Assembly (NCBI RefSeq): GCF_002051585.1
Contig: NZ_MZGX01000018.1
Span: 55,728-119,727 of the forward strand
DNA: 64,000 nt
Source: Ruminiclostridium hungatei
Lineage (GTDB): Bacteria; Bacillota; Clostridia; Acetivibrionales; DSM-1351
Direction of reading: 5' to 3'
The notes beneath the pieces were generated by a model. That model was not told the origin of the DNA. It was given only the letters and a program-made list of their open reading frames with translations, and did no database searches. Positions 1 to 8,700 of this stretch are shown piece by piece (positions within the stretch are counted from its first letter, which is position 1; each line of letters begins with the position of its first letter). The position numbers and the translations under genes are program-made.

Positions 1-924
1 GCGCTGGAAATGTTCTGAAAGGATTCCCTTCACATGGTTTATATAGTTTGCGTTTTTGCCTTCAACTGTCAGGAGACCGCTTTTCAGTTTCAAGGTGAAT
101 TGCCTGTCAACGGCTATGGCAGAGAAATTGCAGTCAGTTGCCGGACCGCCTGCCGAATCCAGGTAGGCACAGTTTCCATATTCAGGGTGGTGATTATAAA
201 TATTCAAAAATCCGGTATGAAAATCCCCGTCATAATTGAAGATTTCAATTTCCTGTATAAGGTGGAGCTTCCTGCTGCTGAAAAGTGAATTTTCAGCAGT
301 ACTGAACAGAGTATTGTCTGAAATATTTGTATCCGGCTTGCTTCCGGAGCCACAACCGCACCTGTCCAGAAATATTTTCAGCATTTCATAGCCCCCTTCG
401 GTCAATATGGCCTCAGGATGGAACTGTACTCCCTCAATATCATATTCCTTGTGCTTAACTCCCATTATTTCTCCATCATCGGTTTCGCATGTGATTTCCA
501 GGCAGTCAGGCAAGGTTTCCCTTTTTATGGCAAGAGAATGGTATCTGGTTGTAATGAATTGCTTTTTGCTGAATTCTTTGAATATTCCCTTCTCCAGGGA
601 ATTAATGACAGAGGTTTTTCCATGCATAAGGCTTTTCGCATGGACTATCTCGCCTCCAAACGCCGCTCCTATGCATTGATGTCCAAGGCATATACCGAAT
701 ATGGGGATTTTTCCCTTGAATTCATGTATGATATCCAGGCATTGTCCGGCATCCTTTGGAGCTTTGGGGCCGGGAGAAATAATGATACATTGGGGCTTCA
801 GATTTTCAATCAGGGACTTGTCGATGGCATCATTGCGCACAGTATAAATATCTTGCTTCAAAACTTTCAGGTATTGTACGATGTTAAAAGTAAAAGAATC
901 ATAATTATCAATCATCAATATCAA
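1..924 (-). CDS. PabA-PabB fusion (aminodeoxychorismate/anthranilate synthase), 3' part cut by window edge
   Basis: The N-terminal ~190 residues are a class I glutamine amidotransferase: it opens with IDNYDSFTFN, has the catalytic Cys in GICLGHQ and the His/Glu pair in QFHPEA. A short linker (CGCGSGSKPD) leads into the start of a chorismate-binding (PabB/TrpE-like) domain, recognisable from NCAYLDSAGGP, which runs off the window. The domain order implies a bifunctional enzyme that makes glutamine-derived ammonia and aminates chorismate, for folate or tryptophan synthesis. I chose a TTG start at 924 because AGAAGGAG lies about 10 bases upstream; an in-frame ATG at 915 is the alternative. The choice between PabAB and TrpGE cannot be settled without the rest of the gene. 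It follows the flavodoxin-like gene by 30 bases and is probably co-transcribed with it. Confidence 0.85.
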   Translation of the reverse strand, partial: MILMIDNYDSFTFNIVQYLKVLKQDIYTVRNDAIDKSLIENLKPQCIIISPGPKAPKDAGQCLDIIHEFKGKIPIFGICLGHQCIGAAFGGEIVHAKSLMHGKTSVINSLEKGIFKEFSKKQFITTRYHSLAIKRETLPDCLEITCETDDGEIMGVKHKEYDIEGVQFHPEAILTEGGYEMLKIFLDRCGCGSGSKPDTNISDNTLFSTAENSLFSSRKLHLIQEIEIFNYDGDFHTGFLNIYNHHPEYGNCAYLDSAGGPATDCNFSAIAVDRQFTLKLKSGLLTVEGKNANYINHVKGILSEHFQR

Positions 925-954
925 ATTCGTGCCACTCCTTCTGCTGTAATTGCT

Positions 955-1536
955 CTAGACGACTACTTCCTTTTTGTCATAGTAATATTCCACCATTCTT
1001 GTTATACACCTGTCTATTGAATTTTTCCCCTCCTCATCAAGCATTGCGTCCCCGGGAAAATCACCCTCGCACATTACTACCAGAGGAAACCCGCTGCCAA
1101 CAATAATCATTTCATTAAGATAAATATTCATAAAAATTTGTGAGATGACATTTAAATGAGCATACCTTCGTCCCACTGCGATGACATTTGCCAGCTTGTT
1201 TCTCAAAGGCCTTCCCTGAACCCTGAGATATCCGAAGCCACACCTTTCCAGAAACACCTGCATAGTTGAATTTGTTGAGAAAGCATAAACAACCGGTAAA
1301 TAAATAATTGCATCTGCATTTATCATTTTTTCCACAACAATTGGCATATCATCATCTATGACGCATCCACCCTGATTACAGCCATAACATGATCTGCAAT
1401 TCTCAATATCATAGTCACTGATATACACACCTTCAATGGAATACTTACTGCTTAGTTCATGCTGTTTCAGATATTCAAAAATATTAGCGGAGTTTCCATT
1501 CTTTCTCGATGACCCGATTAATACCAGAATATTCAT
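955..1536 (-). CDS. Flavodoxin-like NAD(P)H-dependent FMN reductase / iron-sulfur flavoprotein family
   Basis: A 193-residue protein with the flavodoxin-fold FMN phosphate loop near the N-terminus (LIGSSRKNGNSA, residues 5-16). A cysteine cluster at about residues 48-59 (CRSCYGC then GGC, followed by IDDDM) is typical of the NADPH-dependent FMN reductase/iron-sulfur flavoprotein family. It probably moves electrons in the cytoplasm; the substrate is unknown. The ribosome binding site TGGGGTAA is correctly spaced from the ATG. It has its own promoter and reads toward the pabAB-like gene. Nothing ties it directly to nitrogen fixation apart from distance. Confidence 0.8.
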   Translation of the reverse strand: MNILVLIGSSRKNGNSANIFEYLKQHELSSKYSIEGVYISDYDIENCRSCYGCNQGGCVIDDDMPIVVEKMINADAIIYLPVVYAFSTNSTMQVFLERCGFGYLRVQGRPLRNKLANVIAVGRRYAHLNVISQIFMNIYLNEMIIVGSGFPLVVMCEGDFPGDAMLDEEGKNSIDRCITRMVEYYYDKKEVVV

Positions 1537-1568
1537 AAATATTACCCCATTTTATAACTTTTGAAGTA

Positions 1569-1597
1569 ATTATATATAAACTGTCAAAAAAAGTCAA
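1569..1597 (-). promoter_or_regulatory. Sigma-A-type promoter for the flavodoxin-like gene
   Basis: Reading the minus strand, TTGACT (1597-1592) and a perfect TATAAT (1574-1569) are separated by 17 bases, just upstream of the ribosome binding site of the gene ending at 955. The assignment rests on sequence match only. Confidence 0.65.
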
Positions 1598-1814
1598 TGC
1601 TATAAAATTTTGGTATTTTGTTCTTCCATTTAGAATTTTATTGATATTTTTATGATTTTTTTGTCTATTTTGCTGTATTCGACGATAATTTTACCATCGG
1701 CAATGTTATGAATTTTGATGTTGCAGCCCAATAGCCCTCAGCTCAACTTTATGCTATTATTTTACATATTGATGGAAATTTTTATCGGAGAGAAGCGTCA
1801 GAAAGGAGTTTATA

Positions 1815-2234
1815 ATGATTATAAGTGCAAGAAATCAACTTAAGGGAAAAATCGAAAGCATTCAGGAAGGTGCTGTAAATGCTGTTGTTGTGCTGAAGAC
1901 AAGCGGCGGCGAAGTAATTTCAGCCACCATATCCATGTCTGCCGTTAAGGAACTTGAGCTTGCGGGAGGCAGGGAAGCCATAGCTGTTATTAAGTCCACC
2001 GAAGTTATGACAGGTGTGGGCGATTTAAAAATCAGCGCCAGAAACCAGCTTGACGGAGAAATCCTAAAGGTGGAGGACGGTGCGGTAAACGCAATTGTAA
2101 CTTTAAAAACAAATGCCGGCAGTCTAATATCTTCAACCATTTCAAGGTCTGCAGTCAAAGAACTTGGCCTGGCGGCGGGAGTAAAGGCAAAAGCCGTCAT
2201 TAAATCCACTTCGGTTATGATAGCTGTAGAATAA
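1815..2234 (+). CDS. Molbindin with two Mop domains (molybdate/oxyanion-binding)
   Basis: A 139-residue protein made of two tandem ~68-residue Mop domains. Each begins ISARNQL, contains the EGAVNA/DGAVNA strand and ends VIKST; the halves align almost throughout. Mop proteins fold as OB-like dimers and bind molybdate or tungstate in the cytoplasm as a store or buffer. No DNA-binding domain is present, so this is not a ModE regulator. The ribosome binding site AAAGGAG is well placed. It converges on the nitrogenase-like operon, and a role in metal-oxyanion handling for the nearby nitrogenase is a reasonable inference. Whether it binds Mo, W or V cannot be read from the sequence. Confidence 0.9.
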   Translation: MIISARNQLKGKIESIQEGAVNAVVVLKTSGGEVISATISMSAVKELELAGGREAIAVIKSTEVMTGVGDLKISARNQLDGEILKVEDGAVNAIVTLKTNAGSLISSTISRSAVKELGLAAGVKAKAVIKSTSVMIAVE

Positions 2235-2261
2235 AATAACTGAGTTGCTATTGCTACGGGT

Positions 2262-2308
2262 CAGACACACAGCCCTGTGACAGAAAATCTGCCGGGGTCT
2301 GTGTGCTG
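2262..2308. terminator. Possible hairpin between convergent genes
   Basis: CACACAG and CTGTGTG can pair across about 30 bases between the molbindin gene and the convergent nitrogenase-like gene. The stem is imperfect and no long T-run follows, so termination is only suggested. Confidence 0.3.
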
Positions 2309-2328
2309 TACTGCCAAAATTAATCACC

Positions 2329-3507
2329 TTAACCGTACATTCCGCTCCTTCTGTATTCCATGGTCATTATGGAATTGACCATGTCTTCCACAAGATTTAT
2401 TACTCCGCTGAATCCTGCGTAATTTTTATTTCCGATGCTGATTGAATCGAAAACCGGATAAGTATAGCGTATCAATGGAATGTTATACCTGTCGGCCCAT
2501 CCCCTTTCAAAGGAAGAACCGAAAATCATGATTGAATTTGAGAGCTCTATTTCTTTGTCAAAATCCCTGTTTTTTGTATCATGAAAGCTGTTCAGAAAAA
2601 CCTCCACATTAAGACCGAGCTCACTCTCAAGGAAAGCTTTCAATGAAGCTGCCCTGACTCCGTCACCAACCACGGCAGCAGGCATTCCATAAAACTTTTT
2701 AACATAGTCGAAGGCATGCTCCAGCCTTTCAAGAGTTATCCTTTCCAGGGCATCCAAACTGAAATGACTTTTTATATTCAAAGCATCATATATGGCCTTG
2801 CAGAATTTTTTGCTGTTTCCAATCCCATAGGGATATTCTGCCACAATGTACGGCGTTCCAAACCTCTCCTGCATATAGGCTCCAACCGGTTCAAAGCCGG
2901 AAAATACAACATTCAGGCATGCCCCAGGTGCTTCCTGTATCTTTTCATAGCTGTCATACGGCATTACGCAATTGATTTGTATCTGCCTGCCCAGCAATTT
3001 CCTCACAGCCTTCAAGTCAGCATCAATTTTGAAATCATCTGAAAACAGCCCGATTAAATTTATTGAGTTTTTCTTTGGGGCTGCGGGTTTCATATTGTCA
3101 GCCAAAAGCCTCATGGCATCCTCCATGCCTGACAGCATATCGCCCTTAAAGCCTGCTGACTTGATAATCTTTATATCCTTATTGCAATTTGTATCTCTGA
3201 TAATGCCTTCTATGTCATCTTCCATTATTTCTGCCACACAGCCGGTAAGGACAAAAACCACAGAGCTGTCGTAGTTGTCACAAACCTCTCTCAGTGCTTT
3301 TTCCAGCGTCCTTCGCCCTCCATAGACTATATCTTCCTCATAAATGACACTTGAACACTGCCTTATGTCCATAAGCTTTGAAGTATTGTGAAAAGTGGAG
3401 GTCCCCCAATTGCAGCCAATGGTGGAATGTATGAGCACCGCCGAATCCGTTATACTCACGGCGGCGCGGTAGGCGCCAAACAGCTTGCAGCTCTTGCATA
3501 AACTCAT
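2329..3507 (-). CDS. Nitrogenase component-1-like protein, subunit with three conserved cysteines
   Basis: A 392-residue protein, short for the NifD/NifE/NifK/NifN superfamily (usually about 420-530). The three superfamily cysteines are present: C7 (SCKLFGA), C32 (STIGC) and C90 (LTGC), with the EEDIVYGG and EDDIEGII motifs between and after them. The mid-protein segment (APGACLNVVFSG) is also family-like. I see no obvious FeMo-co-type His ligand. The start is the ATG at 3507, which overlaps the stop of the upstream partner gene (ATGA) and has AAAGGAGG eight bases upstream; a longer in-frame reading is unlikely. It is the last gene of the operon. Its substrate is unknown. It could be a reductase subunit or a cofactor scaffold. 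Confidence 0.8.
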   Translation of the reverse strand: MSLCKSCKLFGAYRAAVSITDSAVLIHSTIGCNWGTSTFHNTSKLMDIRQCSSVIYEEDIVYGGRRTLEKALREVCDNYDSSVVFVLTGCVAEIMEDDIEGIIRDTNCNKDIKIIKSAGFKGDMLSGMEDAMRLLADNMKPAAPKKNSINLIGLFSDDFKIDADLKAVRKLLGRQIQINCVMPYDSYEKIQEAPGACLNVVFSGFEPVGAYMQERFGTPYIVAEYPYGIGNSKKFCKAIYDALNIKSHFSLDALERITLERLEHAFDYVKKFYGMPAAVVGDGVRAASLKAFLESELGLNVEVFLNSFHDTKNRDFDKEIELSNSIMIFGSSFERGWADRYNIPLIRYTYPVFDSISIGNKNYAGFSGVINLVEDMVNSIMTMEYRRSGMYG

Positions 3508-5018
3508 GTTCCATACCTCCTTTGCAGCCACAGCTCTTCCCACATTTTTCTGGAACCCTTCAGGTTCAGGTTTTCAACCCCGGAATAATACTCCGGCAGG
3601 CAAAAGGCTTCATCCCTGTTTTGCCAGTCCGGCCCCGATTTCTTCCGGATTATTGATGCAAAACCTTTTATCATATTTCCGTAGCCTGCCATATCCATGG
3701 GAATAACTTTTCCTGTACCTCTTAAAAATTTGTGAGCATGCACAGGGAAGTCCGGTATCTGGTCCCCCAGTACAAAATCAACCGCGCCTGACACCGCCAG
3801 CAGTTCTTCCTCAGTTGTCTCCTGCAGCAGTTGGGCTTTACTGCCGGAATTCAGCAATGCCAGCCTTATATTCTTCATAAGCAGTTCCTTTGTCTCTTTT
3901 GAAATGCCGTCAAAGACCATATCCTCTTCTTTCATTCTGACACAGACATATTTCAGGCGGATGCCATATTCCCTTTCATATTCTTCAATATAGTATGGAA
4001 GGCCTCTATAGTCTGAGGATACAAGTGCAAATGTAAATTTATCAAAATACTCCCTCACCTCTCCCAGCTCCCTGTAAATCTGATTTTTCCTGTTTACAAG
4101 GCTTTGAGAGGCCGGTTTTCCAATTCCCAAGGCCAGGGATATTTCAAGGTAAAGCCTTTCTATGCCGCTTATTCCTCTGTAGTTCTCAAAGGTGCCCGCC
4201 TGAAAATACTCGGTGCCGTATAATTCCTTCATTCTCCGGGCCCAGGGTATCCTTCTTGTAACTATGTTCAAAGCTGCCCTGGGAGCGGTAATCAATTCCT
4301 GTGTGGTACAGTTTGGGATAAAGGCATTTACCTCAATGTCCAAAGCCTTAAGTTCTCTGGCCATGCCGTCAACAATAGCGCTCCCTCCTGCTCCCCATGC
4401 AAAACCGCATATGTTCACCGATTTCTCCCTGGGCTCCTGCCCGGTCATCAGGTTCTCAACTATGGCGGTCATCGCTTCGGAAAAACCGCAGCCCTTGCTG
4501 AATTCAAAAGTATTTTTACGGCAGGAGCCATCCCAGTTTTTAATGCTGTCTTCTATGGCTCTGCCCCTGTTGCGTTTATCCACATGAGAAAATTTTTCGG
4601 AATTAACGGCTATTATTTTGCAACTCATTGTATTGCTGAGACTTTTTATAACAGAATCAACCTCAGCATAAGTCATGTCCACTGAAGTTGCCGGGATTAC
4701 GGCAATCATGGAGGGTGAATACTTTTCAACCGTTTTAATTATAGCAGCTCTGAGTTTTTCCTCTCCTCCAAATATTATATCTTCCTCCTCCAGTTCGGTG
4801 CACTGTGCGTTATAAGCGGGCAGATACCCTCTCCTGCACACATATTTATAGTGAAAGCCGCAACCCGCAGAACCATGAATAATGGGAACGGCATCTTTAA
4901 TCTCGCCTATTGCATACATTGCACCGGAAAGCTTGCCGCTGTATCCGTAGTCATGGGGGGAGGAATTGAAATCGGTAAAATAAAGTGCCTTGTAATATTC
5001 TCTTAAATTATCATCCAT
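3504..5018 (-). CDS. Nitrogenase component-1-like protein, subunit with one conserved cysteine
   Basis: A 504-residue partner of the downstream subunit. The superfamily pattern is clear (IHGSAGCGF, EEEDIIFGG, APRAALNIV), but only the second of the three usual cysteines is kept (C53). The first position is G28 (YSGKLSGA) and the third is T111 (IPATS). Together the pair offers four cysteines, enough for one [4Fe-4S] cluster between subunits, as in NifEN or dark protochlorophyllide reductase, but not for an [8Fe-7S] P-cluster. The ribosome binding site AAGGAG is well placed. It follows the YtcP-like permease by 19 bases and is translationally coupled to the next gene. The operon has no NifH-like reductase gene, so VnfH or another NifH elsewhere would have to donate electrons. 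Confidence 0.8.
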   Translation of the reverse strand: MDDNLREYYKALYFTDFNSSPHDYGYSGKLSGAMYAIGEIKDAVPIIHGSAGCGFHYKYVCRRGYLPAYNAQCTELEEEDIIFGGEEKLRAAIIKTVEKYSPSMIAVIPATSVDMTYAEVDSVIKSLSNTMSCKIIAVNSEKFSHVDKRNRGRAIEDSIKNWDGSCRKNTFEFSKGCGFSEAMTAIVENLMTGQEPREKSVNICGFAWGAGGSAIVDGMARELKALDIEVNAFIPNCTTQELITAPRAALNIVTRRIPWARRMKELYGTEYFQAGTFENYRGISGIERLYLEISLALGIGKPASQSLVNRKNQIYRELGEVREYFDKFTFALVSSDYRGLPYYIEEYEREYGIRLKYVCVRMKEEDMVFDGISKETKELLMKNIRLALLNSGSKAQLLQETTEEELLAVSGAVDFVLGDQIPDFPVHAHKFLRGTGKVIPMDMAGYGNMIKGFASIIRKKSGPDWQNRDEAFCLPEYYSGVENLNLKGSRKMWEELWLQRRYGT

Positions 5019-5037
5019 ATGATTTACTCCTTATGAT

Positions 5038-5925
5038 CTACTCCTTTACACTCCCTATTACCATTCCTGAAACAAAGTACCTCTGCAGGAAGGGATATAC
5101 TGCAAATATTGGCAATATTGCTATAAAAACCTGTGCCGATTTTGTGGTTCTCTCGGATATAAGCGCCAGCAGCTCGGCTTCCTCCCTGGTCATCAGAAGA
5201 TTGGTATCCCTTTGTATTACCAGGGATTGCAGATAAGACTGCAATGGAAAGTTAGATACATTATTCATGTATATCATCCCGTCAAACCAGGAATTCCAAT
5301 GCTTTACCAGGATAAAGACGGCGATTGTGGCTATGGAAGGCATGGACACCGGTGCAATTATGCCAAACAGTATTCTGAAATGTCCTGCCCCGTCAATAAA
5401 TGCAGCTTCTTCCAGTTCTCTGGGAAGATTTCTGAAAAAGTTTATCATCAATATGATGTTGAATACATTCACCGCACCCGGAACTATCAGCGCTGCAATC
5501 GTATCAATAAGTCCGGTGGATTTTACTACCATATAGGTTGAAATGGTTCCTCCGCTGAAAAGAATGGAGATGAAAAGAAACCATACATATATGGTTCTTT
5601 GTTTAAAGTCCTTGTTTTGTCTTGACAGCGGGTATGCGGTAATCAAGGTTAAGCCCAGCTCCACCGGCAAACCTATTAAAACCCTTTCTATGGATACCCT
5701 GAAGGAATTCCAGAAGTGCACGTTATCCATGGCAAATTCATACGCCTTTAAAGTGAATTCCACGGGCAAAAGCCTGACCCTTCCGGAGCCTGCTGCCGCA
5801 CTGCTGCTAAAAGACAGCGCCAGCACATGTACCAGCGGTACTATGCACAAAAGTGCGAAGGCAGACAGAAACAGCACATTCAGCCATATAAAAATTTTTC
5901 TTCCGGTGCTTTTTTCTTCAACCAT
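5038..5925 (-). CDS. ABC transporter permease, YtcP/carbohydrate type (binding-protein-dependent)
   Basis: A 295-residue inner-membrane permease with about six hydrophobic segments. The EAA loop (EEAAFIDGAGHFRILFGII, residues about 165-185) contacts the ATPase, and the protein ends with the FVSGMVIGSVKE tail typical of YtcP-like proteins. These work as heterodimers with LplB-type permeases to import oligosaccharides or peptides. The chosen ATG (5925) has an AGGATGTGA ribosome binding site; a GTG at 5934 is the alternative. It sits 12 bases after the LplB-like gene and just before the nitrogenase-like pair, an unusual neighbour for a sugar-type permease. Confidence 0.85.
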   Translation of the reverse strand: MVEEKSTGRKIFIWLNVLFLSAFALLCIVPLVHVLALSFSSSAAAGSGRVRLLPVEFTLKAYEFAMDNVHFWNSFRVSIERVLIGLPVELGLTLITAYPLSRQNKDFKQRTIYVWFLFISILFSGGTISTYMVVKSTGLIDTIAALIVPGAVNVFNIILMINFFRNLPRELEEAAFIDGAGHFRILFGIIAPVSMPSIATIAVFILVKHWNSWFDGMIYMNNVSNFPLQSYLQSLVIQRDTNLLMTREEAELLALISERTTKSAQVFIAILPIFAVYPFLQRYFVSGMVIGSVKE

Positions 5926-5937
5926 CTGGCTCACATC

Positions 5938-6834
5938 CTAAAAAATATGGTAATCTGAAAACTTATAGGCCATAAAGTATGAAATCGATACCAATACGAA
6001 ACTGACAACGGATTTGAACATATCCACCGCCGTCGCAATGGAATATTGCGCATCAAGCAAACCCATCCTGTATACCCAGGTATCAATAACATCTCCGCTC
6101 TTGTACACCGCCGGTCCGTACAGGGCATACACCTGTCCGAAACCGGCATCAAGAATGCTGCCAAGGCTTAGGGTGGCCATGAGAATTATTATGCTTTTAA
6201 TTCCAGGCAAAGTGATGTGCCGGATTTGGGCCAGTCTTCCCGCTCCATCCATAACGGCAGCTTCATATAACTGAGGGTTTATTCCTGAGATGGCGGCCAG
6301 ATACACGATTATGCCGAAACCCGCCTGCTGCCAGACATGGGTGGCTACCAGAACAAAAGGAAAAACCTTATTGTCTCCAAGAAAGATAACCGGACTAACC
6401 CCCACATGCCCCAGCACATTGTTAACTATTCCGTCATATGCCAGAAGTTCTCTGAATATGCCTCCAAGTATTATCCAGGAAAGGAAATGGGGAAAATAAA
6501 TGACCGTCTGCACCACTCTCTTATAGGCCCTGTGCCGCAGCTCATTCAAAAGCAGCGCCAGCACAATGGCCGCAAGAGTCTCTGCTGCTATTTTCATTAC
6601 TGAAATATATACGGTATTCCATAATACCTGATGAATGTCACCAACTTTCATCAGGTAACTGAAATTACCCAGTCCAACCCACTCCGATTTCAGAAAGCCC
6701 TCCGCAGGGTTGAAATTCTGAAAAGCCATTACCAGCCCGAACATGGGGCCGTAATTGTATACAATCACAAGAATCACAGCCGGAAGCAGCATTATATGCA
6801 ATGGCAACTGTCTTTTGAATTTTTCTGCAAACAT
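5938..6834 (-). CDS. ABC transporter permease, LplB type
   Basis: A 298-residue integral membrane permease with six predicted spans. It carries the family signatures YNYGPMFGLVMAFQNF near the N-terminus and an EAA loop (YEAAVMDGAGRLAQIRHITL, mid-C-terminal half), and ends in SDYHIF. LplB proteins pair with YtcP-like permeases and an LplA-like lipoprotein. No ATPase of the matching (MsmX/MalK) type is encoded here, so it would rely on a shared ATPase or, less likely, on the FepC-like ATPase in the same operon. The ATG at 6834 follows AGGGGTGAGG; a GTG at 6843 is also in frame. Confidence 0.85.
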   Translation of the reverse strand: MFAEKFKRQLPLHIMLLPAVILVIVYNYGPMFGLVMAFQNFNPAEGFLKSEWVGLGNFSYLMKVGDIHQVLWNTVYISVMKIAAETLAAIVLALLLNELRHRAYKRVVQTVIYFPHFLSWIILGGIFRELLAYDGIVNNVLGHVGVSPVIFLGDNKVFPFVLVATHVWQQAGFGIIVYLAAISGINPQLYEAAVMDGAGRLAQIRHITLPGIKSIIILMATLSLGSILDAGFGQVYALYGPAVYKSGDVIDTWVYRMGLLDAQYSIATAVDMFKSVVSFVLVSISYFMAYKFSDYHIF

Positions 6835-6873
6835 TTTCCTCACCCCTGCGGTTCTCTTTTAATCAGATATGAA

Positions 6874-8628
6874 TCAGTTGGATTTTTGATTCAACTCAAA
6901 CCATTCATTAACTTCACCTGCTATGGCATCTCCTCCCATAGCCCCGTAGCTTTCCACAAAGCTGTCAAACTCCGCTGTATCTGCTCCTGTTATTATATCC
7001 ATCATAATTTGATTCCACTTTTTATCAATCAACGGCTGTTTGCTTATAAAGGATTTGGTGGGAGGACCAAAGTACTCATCATAAACATATAATCCGTTTT
7101 TGTTATAAGTTTCGGCAACAGCCGCCGCACCCCCAGGCCCATAGTACTTGAAATCCGCCCAGCCTGTTTTGTTTCCCCTGTTTGTAAAGGTCTTGTCTCC
7201 AGCATCAGAGAATGCTTTTATATTTTCATAATACTGTTTCTGGATAATGGTGAGCTTTGCGGTATCACCGCTCTCAATTGCACTTTTAAGTGAATTATAG
7301 TCATTGAAGAAAGTATGGGGTTCATACAGTCTCACAGGTGCAGCCTTAAAGAAACTGCCGTAAACGTCCAGATACTCCTGAGTTACCGTGCTTGGGTCAT
7401 TTTCCAGCTTATTATAAAGATTGAGCAGCTTCACAAGGGCTTCCGGATGTTCATAGCCCTTTCTTACTACATAAAAGCCGTACTGGTTCAGCGGGCTGGC
7501 CGATATTGTCTGCTTTGTTCCGTTCAGGGACGGTATTGCCAGAGGAATCCAATCTGCCTTTGCATCTGTCTTTGTGTTGTCCTGCAATTGGAAGTATGGT
7601 CTGCTGGCTGTTCCGAATAAAACCCCGCATTTGCCTGAAATTATGTCCTCCGACAACTGGGCATCTTCAATCGTAGTAAAGTCCTTGCGGATCACACCCT
7701 TCTTATAAAACTCCTGAAGCTTTAGCAAAGCAGCCTTTGTTGCATCTGCCTGCTCCTTTGAACCATACATCCCATAAGACAGTTTCCCGGCGGAATCCTT
7801 TGTCCAGATGCCGGGATAGCTGTGGAATACGTTCCAGAAGGCCGATTCTATTCCCGAATTATCCATGGGTATTCCATAGGTGTCGTTTTTTCCGTTTTTG
7901 TCGGGATCGTTAAAGGTAAAAGCTTCTGCTACCTTAAACAGTTCCTCCCCTGTTTTCGGAATCTGAAGGTTGAGATTATTCAGCCAGTCTGAACGGATCC
8001 AGATCATGGAAATTATGGCATTGTAATCATTGAACCATGGTATTGTATATAACTTTCCGCCCCGTTTCACAGCTTCCAGCTCTCTTGCAAATTCGCCGGA
8101 GTATATTGATTTTGTGTAAGCTGTGGCATATTTCTCAAAGGTGTCCGTCAAATCCTGGATTTTATCAGCCTTGACCAGTTGTTCATATTGTGAAAGACTG
8201 TCCAGCATGAATATATCAGGCAGTGAGCCCGAAGCAATCATCAGATTTGTCTTCTGAGCCTCGTCATCCCCTGATGCCACCCATAAATATTTTACGTTTA
8301 TGCCCAGCATTTCTTTATAGGCCCTGGTAAACACATTGTTTTCAAAGGTATCTCCATTTTTGAATTTCACAGTCTGATCCCCGTTCTGATGAACCATTGA
8401 AACCGTTATTTCAGGTTCATACCTGCCCAGGGGATCCATGTTTTCCGCAACTGCTGAGGATGAACCCGAAAGTTCCGGCTGCACCGCCTCCTTACCTGAT
8501 TGCACAGTCCCGCAGCCGCCTGAAATCAACAAGGCCAGCACTATTCCCATACAGCTTGCACAACTGATTGCTTGCTTTAAAGTATTCTTAATCTTCTTGT
8601 TACTTCTGTCATTTTTATGATTTTTCAT
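6874..8628 (-). CDS. Extracellular solute-binding lipoprotein, LplA type
   Basis: A 584-residue protein with a charged N-terminus, a hydrophobic signal segment and a lipobox (LISGGC, Cys at about residue 39), so it is predicted to be anchored outside the membrane. The mature part is a family-1 solute-binding protein; DPDKNGKNDTYG is the calcium-loop-like motif common in LplA-type proteins. It should deliver a ligand to the two downstream permeases. The ligand is unknown: sugars or oligosaccharides are usual for the family, but the operon ends in nitrogenase-like genes. The ribosome binding site GGGGTGA precedes the ATG. Confidence 0.85.
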   Translation of the reverse strand: MKNHKNDRSNKKIKNTLKQAISCASCMGIVLALLISGGCGTVQSGKEAVQPELSGSSSAVAENMDPLGRYEPEITVSMVHQNGDQTVKFKNGDTFENNVFTRAYKEMLGINVKYLWVASGDDEAQKTNLMIASGSLPDIFMLDSLSQYEQLVKADKIQDLTDTFEKYATAYTKSIYSGEFARELEAVKRGGKLYTIPWFNDYNAIISMIWIRSDWLNNLNLQIPKTGEELFKVAEAFTFNDPDKNGKNDTYGIPMDNSGIESAFWNVFHSYPGIWTKDSAGKLSYGMYGSKEQADATKAALLKLQEFYKKGVIRKDFTTIEDAQLSEDIISGKCGVLFGTASRPYFQLQDNTKTDAKADWIPLAIPSLNGTKQTISASPLNQYGFYVVRKGYEHPEALVKLLNLYNKLENDPSTVTQEYLDVYGSFFKAAPVRLYEPHTFFNDYNSLKSAIESGDTAKLTIIQKQYYENIKAFSDAGDKTFTNRGNKTGWADFKYYGPGGAAAVAETYNKNGLYVYDEYFGPPTKSFISKQPLIDKKWNQIMMDIITGADTAEFDSFVESYGAMGGDAIAGEVNEWFELNQKSN

Positions 8629-8700
8629 ATTTTTTCACCCCGAATGTTTAAAATAAAATTCAAATATGCTTCAAAAGTCCGCTGCTGCCCTATGCTGCCA

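Noticed and set aside
1862..2209. Antisense frame across the molbindin gene
   Set aside because: It mirrors the duplicated Mop domains and has no ribosome binding site or family features.
1815..2234. ModE-type molybdate regulator
   Set aside because: Only two Mop domains are present; there is no helix-turn-helix domain.
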